Shown: in pieces, positions 49,577 to 51,483 of the stretch
Numbering within the stretch: position 1 is the stretch's first letter
Layout of the letters: every line of letters begins with the position of its first letter
Source: Oryzomonas sp.
GTDB lineage: Bacteria > Desulfobacterota > Desulfuromonadia > Geobacterales > Pseudopelobacteraceae
Direction of reading: 5' to 3'
Assembly: GCA_031292255.1 (NCBI GenBank)
Contig: JARLHN010000002.1
Coordinates: 1-51,483 of the forward strand
DNA: 51,483 bases
Notes under the pieces: generated by a model
Database searches by the model: none
What the model was told of the DNA's origin: nothing
Seen by the model: the letters and a program-made list of their open reading frames with translations, nothing else
Made by a program: the position numbers and the translations under genes

Positions 49577-50508
49577 ACACCGAAGACCGCATCCTTGAGC
49601 CGGGCCGGATAGAAGCCCCGTTCGGGGAGATCCGTTTCCTCTCCCTCGCCGGTCGCGACCTGTTCACGCGACGCGCCGACCGTTTCCGGTTCCTTTCCCC
49701 CGGCCATCCCCTGGGGAAGTACCTGGACTTCCTGGCGCTCTTGGCGGACGCGCAGCAGGAGGCCCAGGACCGGTTCCCTTCCCTGCCCCCGCCCGATGCC
49801 AGGGAACTGGCGCTCTGCCGCGAGCACGGCATGCCGCTCCTGGACACCCGTTCCCGCCTCCGGAATCCGGCCTGGCGAACCGCGCTGACGCTGATCCTGC
49901 GCCGGATGAGCGAGGCCGACCTGCCGAAGGCTGCACGCAAGACCGCCGCCGGCCTGATGTCTGTGGATGAAAACCGGCTGGAGGAGATGGCGGACGGAAT
50001 ACTGTCGGGCGATCCTGCGGCCACCCCTCCCAAAGAACTCCCCTTCATCGCCGCAGCCTTGCAGGTCTACTGGGTGCGCATGGCCTCCATGGTCGGTGAA
50101 GACGCCTTTGCCAAGCTGGAACCGGCTGGGGTATGTCCGGTGTGCGGGTCATTCCCGGCCACCGGCATCGTGCACGCCAACGGGACCGAGAAGGGGTTGC
50201 GCTACCTCTGCTGCTCCCTCTGCGCCTCCCGGTGGCACATGGTGCGGGTCAAGTGCAGCAACTGCGAGGCCACCCAAGGGATCAGCTACTATAGCCTGGA
50301 GGGGTCGAACGGCGCGGTCAAGGCGGAAAGCTGCGATGACTGCAATACCTACCTGAAGCTGTTGTACCTCGGCAAGGACGACGCTATGGAGGCCATGGCC
50401 GACGATCTGGCCACCCTGTCACTGGATATGTTGATGGACAAAGCAGGCAAGGCGCGCAGCGGCCCGAACCTGTTCTTTCATCCCGGTTGCGAGGCGAAGC
50501 AGGCCTGA
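49573..50508 (+). CDS. fdhE: FdhE formate dehydrogenase accessory protein
   Basis: 311 residues from ATG 49573, six bases after GGAGG. The C-terminal half has the four CxxC pairs of the family: CPVCG, CSLCAS preceded by YLCC, CSNCE and CDDCN; they bind iron. FdhE is a cytoplasmic protein needed for maturation or redox quality control of formate dehydrogenases-N and -O. It is translationally coupled to fdnI and ends the operon. Confidence 0.93.
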   Translation: MNTEDRILEPGRIEAPFGEIRFLSLAGRDLFTRRADRFRFLSPGHPLGKYLDFLALLADAQQEAQDRFPSLPPPDARELALCREHGMPLLDTRSRLRNPAWRTALTLILRRMSEADLPKAARKTAAGLMSVDENRLEEMADGILSGDPAATPPKELPFIAAALQVYWVRMASMVGEDAFAKLEPAGVCPVCGSFPATGIVHANGTEKGLRYLCCSLCASRWHMVRVKCSNCEATQGISYYSLEGSNGAVKAESCDDCNTYLKLLYLGKDDAMEAMADDLATLSLDMLMDKAGKARSGPNLFFHPGCEAKQA

Positions 50509-50528
50509 GGCAGGGCCGGGGGACTTCA

Positions 50529-50565
50529 AGGCTTCCCCCCTTGTTAAGGATGGTTGAGGTGGGTC
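50529..50565. repeat. Degenerate GC-rich repeat
   Basis: CTTCCCCCCTTGTTAAGGATGGTTGAGGTGGGTC resembles a decayed copy of the palindromic repeats elsewhere in the window. It follows the fdhE stop by about 20 bases. Confidence 0.4.
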
Positions 50566-50724
50566 AAATTTAAAAATCACTTTGAAATAGGGGGTTTTGC
50601 GAAATGGGTCGGAGTGTCCATTTTTAACACGCTGAATGAGCAGTTGAAATATGCGGGCGGGTGGAGCAGAATTGTAGAAGTTGCTTGTGGGTTTACGGTG
50701 ACGCGATACGTCTCGGGGATTATC

Positions 50725-51279
50725 ATGGAAAAGTTGGAGCTGAGCAAGGCCTTTACCCTGATGGAACCGGGGCCTGTTGTCCTCGTGACGACCCATGATG
50801 GGCAGAAAGACAACATCATGACTATCTCATGGACGATGGTGTTGGATTTCACTCCGATTTTTGCCATCACCACAGGTGAATGGAATCACTCTTTCGTGGC
50901 GTTACGAAAGCATAAGGAGTGCGTCATTGCCATTCCTACGGTTGATATGCTCGATACGGTGGTCGGTATAGGGACGTGCTCCGGGACTGATACAGACAAG
51001 TTTGCAAAGTTCAAGCTCACGCCGGTGCAGGGCAAATTCGTCAGGCCGCCCTTGATCGAGGAGTGTCTCGCCAACATAGAGTGCAAGGTCATCGACATCG
51101 TCAAGAAACACAACATCATTGTGCTGGAGGCGGTTGCCGCGTACATCGATACCGAACGCAAAGAGAAACGCACGGTTCATGCTGTTGGCGATGGAACCTT
51201 CATTGTCGACGGGCGCAAGATTGACCGGAAAAAGATGATGGCATCCAAGATTCCGTTCGGTGTAATTGAGGTACCGTAG
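50725..51279 (+). CDS. Flavin-reductase-like FMN-binding protein
   Basis: 184 residues from ATG 50725 (GGGGA upstream); the frame is open to 50554, but that part has no support. The segment PGPVVLVTTHDGQKDNIMTISWTM is the FMN-binding signature of the flavin reductase/flavoredoxin family, followed by the HSFVALRKHKECVIAIPTVDM block. Relatives are NAD(P)H:flavin reductases or flavoredoxins. The partner is unknown. A terminator follows. Confidence 0.9.
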   Translation: MEKLELSKAFTLMEPGPVVLVTTHDGQKDNIMTISWTMVLDFTPIFAITTGEWNHSFVALRKHKECVIAIPTVDMLDTVVGIGTCSGTDTDKFAKFKLTPVQGKFVRPPLIEECLANIECKVIDIVKKHNIIVLEAVAAYIDTERKEKRTVHAVGDGTFIVDGRKIDRKKMMASKIPFGVIEVP

Positions 51280-51306
51280 AGAGCAGGCATCACCACCCTT
51301 AAATCA

Positions 51307-51335
51307 AAAGGGCCGCATTGTAAAAGCGGCCCTTT
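51307..51335. terminator. Hairpin terminator after the flavin-reductase-like gene
   Basis: AAAGGGCCGC, nine bases, GCGGCCCTTT: ten perfect pairs ending in T. It lies 28 bases past the stop and 31 bases before the end of the convergent gene, so it may serve both. Confidence 0.8.
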
Positions 51336-51365
51336 CATTGTTGCGTTTGCTTCACGATCCCCTCC

Positions 51366-51483
51366 CTATGCGACATGGTTCGTCTCCCTTCCGACCAATC
51401 CCCTGACAAGGCCGATCATCATCAACACTGCCGGTACCGCCTGCCCGATGATAACCATGGCGCCGAAGCCGAGGAAGATCCAA
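51366..51483 (-). CDS. C-terminal fragment of an unidentified membrane protein
   Basis: Only the last 38 codons are in the window. They read WIFLGFGAMVIIGQAVPAVL, then MMIGLVRGLVGRETNHVA and TAG. One or two hydrophobic segments and a short basic tail suggest the end of an integral membrane protein. No family can be named from this fragment. Confidence 0.65.
   Translation of the reverse strand, partial: WIFLGFGAMVIIGQAVPAVLMMIGLVRGLVGRETNHVA

Overview
The window looks like a chromosomal segment of a dissimilatory metal-reducing deltaproteobacterium of the Geobacter group (order Geobacterales/Desulfuromonadales). The basis is the gene content: multihaem c-type cytochromes with beta-propeller lipoproteins and an outer-membrane barrel, a succinyl-CoA:acetate CoA-transferase, a selenocysteine formate dehydrogenase-N, and a CO dehydrogenase cluster with an RcoM-type regulator. 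No tRNA, rRNA, CRISPR array or full-length insertion sequence was seen. Small palindromic repeat elements are frequent.

Left part, bases 1-9700, minus strand: an extracellular electron transfer locus. In transcription order it has a 13-or-more-haem cytochrome, an NHL beta-propeller lipoprotein, a pentahaem lipoprotein, a large outer-membrane barrel, a second NHL lipoprotein, a GxxExxY protein inside a repeat array, a 10-or-more-haem cytochrome, and the start of another secreted protein that leaves the window. Bases 10088-17337, minus strand, hold surface proteins: two small lipoproteins, an Ig-like lipoprotein ending in a cohesin-like domain, and an RCC1 propeller ending in a dockerin. The ComM-type ATPase gene lies among them. 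pgeF and a DedA-family gene follow.

Bases 19370-28134, plus strand: a fused homocysteine methyltransferase/methylene-THF reductase, a small lipoprotein, xerC, an RcoM-like PAS-LytTR regulator, then cooS, cooC (with a His-rich tail), cooF and an FAD/NAD oxidoreductase. This should be a CO-oxidation module passing electrons from CO to NAD(P) through CooF. Next, on the minus strand, are a Roadblock/PATAN pair, the CoA-transferase and a Dabb protein. After them come a plus-strand cytidylate-kinase-like protein, then a minus-strand Smr protein, OmpA-like lipoprotein, single-domain response regulator, ABC-type substrate-binding protein and MlaF-like ATPase.

Bases 37471-40472 are a tightly overlapping minus-strand operon: histone-deacetylase-like enzyme, GNAT-like protein, TPR protein and a 38-residue membrane microprotein. 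Bases 40766-44738 form a second minus-strand group: Lys/Ala/Pro-repeat protein with a ribbon-helix-helix-like end, CHAD protein, ParA ATPase and CYTH-NUDIX fusion. I read this group as a candidate polyphosphate-granule organising or partitioning system; it is the best candidate here for an undescribed system.

Bases 45005-50508, plus strand, encode formate dehydrogenase-N (alpha with an in-frame UGA for selenocysteine and a recognisable SECIS hairpin, beta, gamma) and FdhE. The alpha gene carries a one-base expansion in a run of eight G, which separates the Tat signal from the enzyme. A flavin-reductase-like gene and the 3' end of an unidentified membrane protein gene finish the window. All assignments come from reading the sequence; no database search was run.
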